This document shows positions 6,251 to 6,948 of a stretch of 6,948 nt of DNA, in pieces. Below the pieces are notes generated by a model. The model was given only the letters and a program-made list of their open reading frames with translations. It had not been told where the DNA came from and searched no databases. Origin of the DNA: Thermotoga sp. (GTDB lineage Bacteria > Thermotogota > Thermotogae > B21-G9). The translations under genes were made by a program, and so were the position numbers. Numbering within the stretch: position 1 is the stretch's first letter; the number at the start of each line of letters is the position of its first letter. The stretch is from positions 1-6,948 of the forward strand of contig QNAU01000069.1 of assembly GCA_003641545.1 (NCBI GenBank), given 5' to 3'.

Positions 6251-6948
6251 ATGACGAAGGTTGAGAGGGAGATAAGGGATACTCTGAACGATCTTCCAAG
6301 GGTTTTTGATTTCACGTGTGAATGGGTGGAAGGTGGGGATCTCAGTTTTCTGTTCGACGTGGATGTCGTGTATTTCGTTGGATGTGGTTCCTCGTATTAC
6401 ATATCGATCACGATGGCAAAATACACGAGTGGGAGGTTAGGGTTGGAAACGAAGGCGATACCGGCTGGAGAGATACATTTCTGCTTGGATGAGAATCTTG
6501 GGAAGAGTGGCTTGAAAAGATCGGCAGTTCTGGTTTCGAGATCCGGTGAATCGACCGAGGTGATATTGGCTGGAAGAAAACTCAAGGATCTCAAGATACC
6601 GATACTCGGTGTGACCATAGAGGAAAACAGTTCAATATTCGACGTGAGCGATGAGGTTCTGGTTCTTCCCATAGAGGAGGAATCGATCGTAATGACGAAA
6701 TCCTTCACATCGATCGTGCTGGCTCTTCAGATCCTCGTCGAGTATGAATCGGATGATGGGAGATTGAAAAAGTTAGAGGAGTCCATCAGAAATGTGAAAA
6801 ATGTTGTTGACAGATCGTATGAACTCGTTGAAGATGAAGATCTCACAAAGCACAGGCGATTCGTATTTTTGGGAGCGGGTGTTTATGAGGGGATAGCGAG
6901 GGAATCGGCTCTGAAACTCCAAGAGATGTCTCAGTCCACAACGGAAGC
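6251..6948 (+). CDS. Double-SIS-domain sugar-phosphate isomerase/deaminase-like protein, partial
   Basis: The first 232 codons are present; the gene runs off the right edge. The family (AgaS, NagB-II, FrlB, GlmS isomerase half) binds phosphosugars and isomerises, deaminates or deglycates amino sugars in the cytosol. The first SIS domain shows GCGSSYY (residues 44-50), SRSGES (96-101, the phosphate-binding serine loop) and MTKSFTS (148-154). The second begins with GAGVYEGIARESALKLQE (208-225); Glu225 lines up with GlmS Glu488 of E. coli, the isomerisation residue. There is no glutamine amidotransferase domain in front, so it is not a full GlmS. MTKSFT and ESALKLQEMS recall AgaS and NagB-II (the SIS-type glucosamine-6-phosphate deaminase known in Thermotoga and Shewanella). 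About 100-150 residues are probably missing. It follows the DeoR gene on the same strand, as sugar-catabolic enzymes controlled by DeoR proteins commonly do. The exact substrate is open. Confidence 0.9.
   Translation, partial: MTKVEREIRDTLNDLPRVFDFTCEWVEGGDLSFLFDVDVVYFVGCGSSYYISITMAKYTSGRLGLETKAIPAGEIHFCLDENLGKSGLKRSAVLVSRSGESTEVILAGRKLKDLKIPILGVTIEENSSIFDVSDEVLVLPIEEESIVMTKSFTSIVLALQILVEYESDDGRLKKLEESIRNVKNVVDRSYELVEDEDLTKHRRFVFLGAGVYEGIARESALKLQEMSQSTTE

Overview
The window looks like chromosomal DNA of a thermophilic diderm bacterium, most likely a member of the Thermotogota. The grounds are AGA/AGG-rich arginine and ATA-rich isoleucine codon use, strong GGAGGTG-type ribosome binding sites, very tight gene packing with overlapping start and stop codons, and a secreted solute-binding protein with no lipobox. 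This is an inference from style and gene content; there is no rRNA or other marker gene here to settle it. I see no mobile element, CRISPR array, tRNA or rRNA.

Layout. Positions 1-5210 on the minus strand hold a five-gene transcription unit, read from right to left. It encodes a BMP-family solute-binding protein (4122-5210), a double-domain ABC ATPase (2624-4129), two membrane permeases (1528-2631 and 605-1537) and the N-terminal epimerase domain of an NAD(P)H-hydrate repair enzyme (1-608, cut by the window edge). Every junction overlaps by 4 to 10 bases. On the plus strand are a DeoR-family regulator (about 5361-6197) and a SIS-domain sugar isomerase/deaminase-like gene (6251 to the window end, partial).

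The two units diverge from about 150 bp at 5211-5360, which is the most informative non-coding stretch. It carries an extended -10 promoter facing the transporter operon and a near-consensus TTTACA-17-TATAAT promoter facing the regulator. Two different 16-bp palindromes are placed where a repressor would block one promoter each: one over the -10/start of the transporter promoter, the other just downstream of the regulator promoter.

How the parts may work together. The transporter is of the kind that imports nucleosides, purines or related small molecules (PnrA/YufN-type BMP systems). The DeoR protein has the sugar-phosphate-sensing fold and probably controls itself, the SIS gene behind it, and possibly the divergent transporter. 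A route in which an imported sugar-containing compound yields a phosphosugar that is isomerised or deaminated by the SIS enzyme fits, but the substrate cannot be read from the sequence. The families are all known; the less ordinary points are the probable ATT start of the regulator, its extra C-terminal tail over an inverted repeat, and the coupling of a metabolite-repair gene to a transporter operon.
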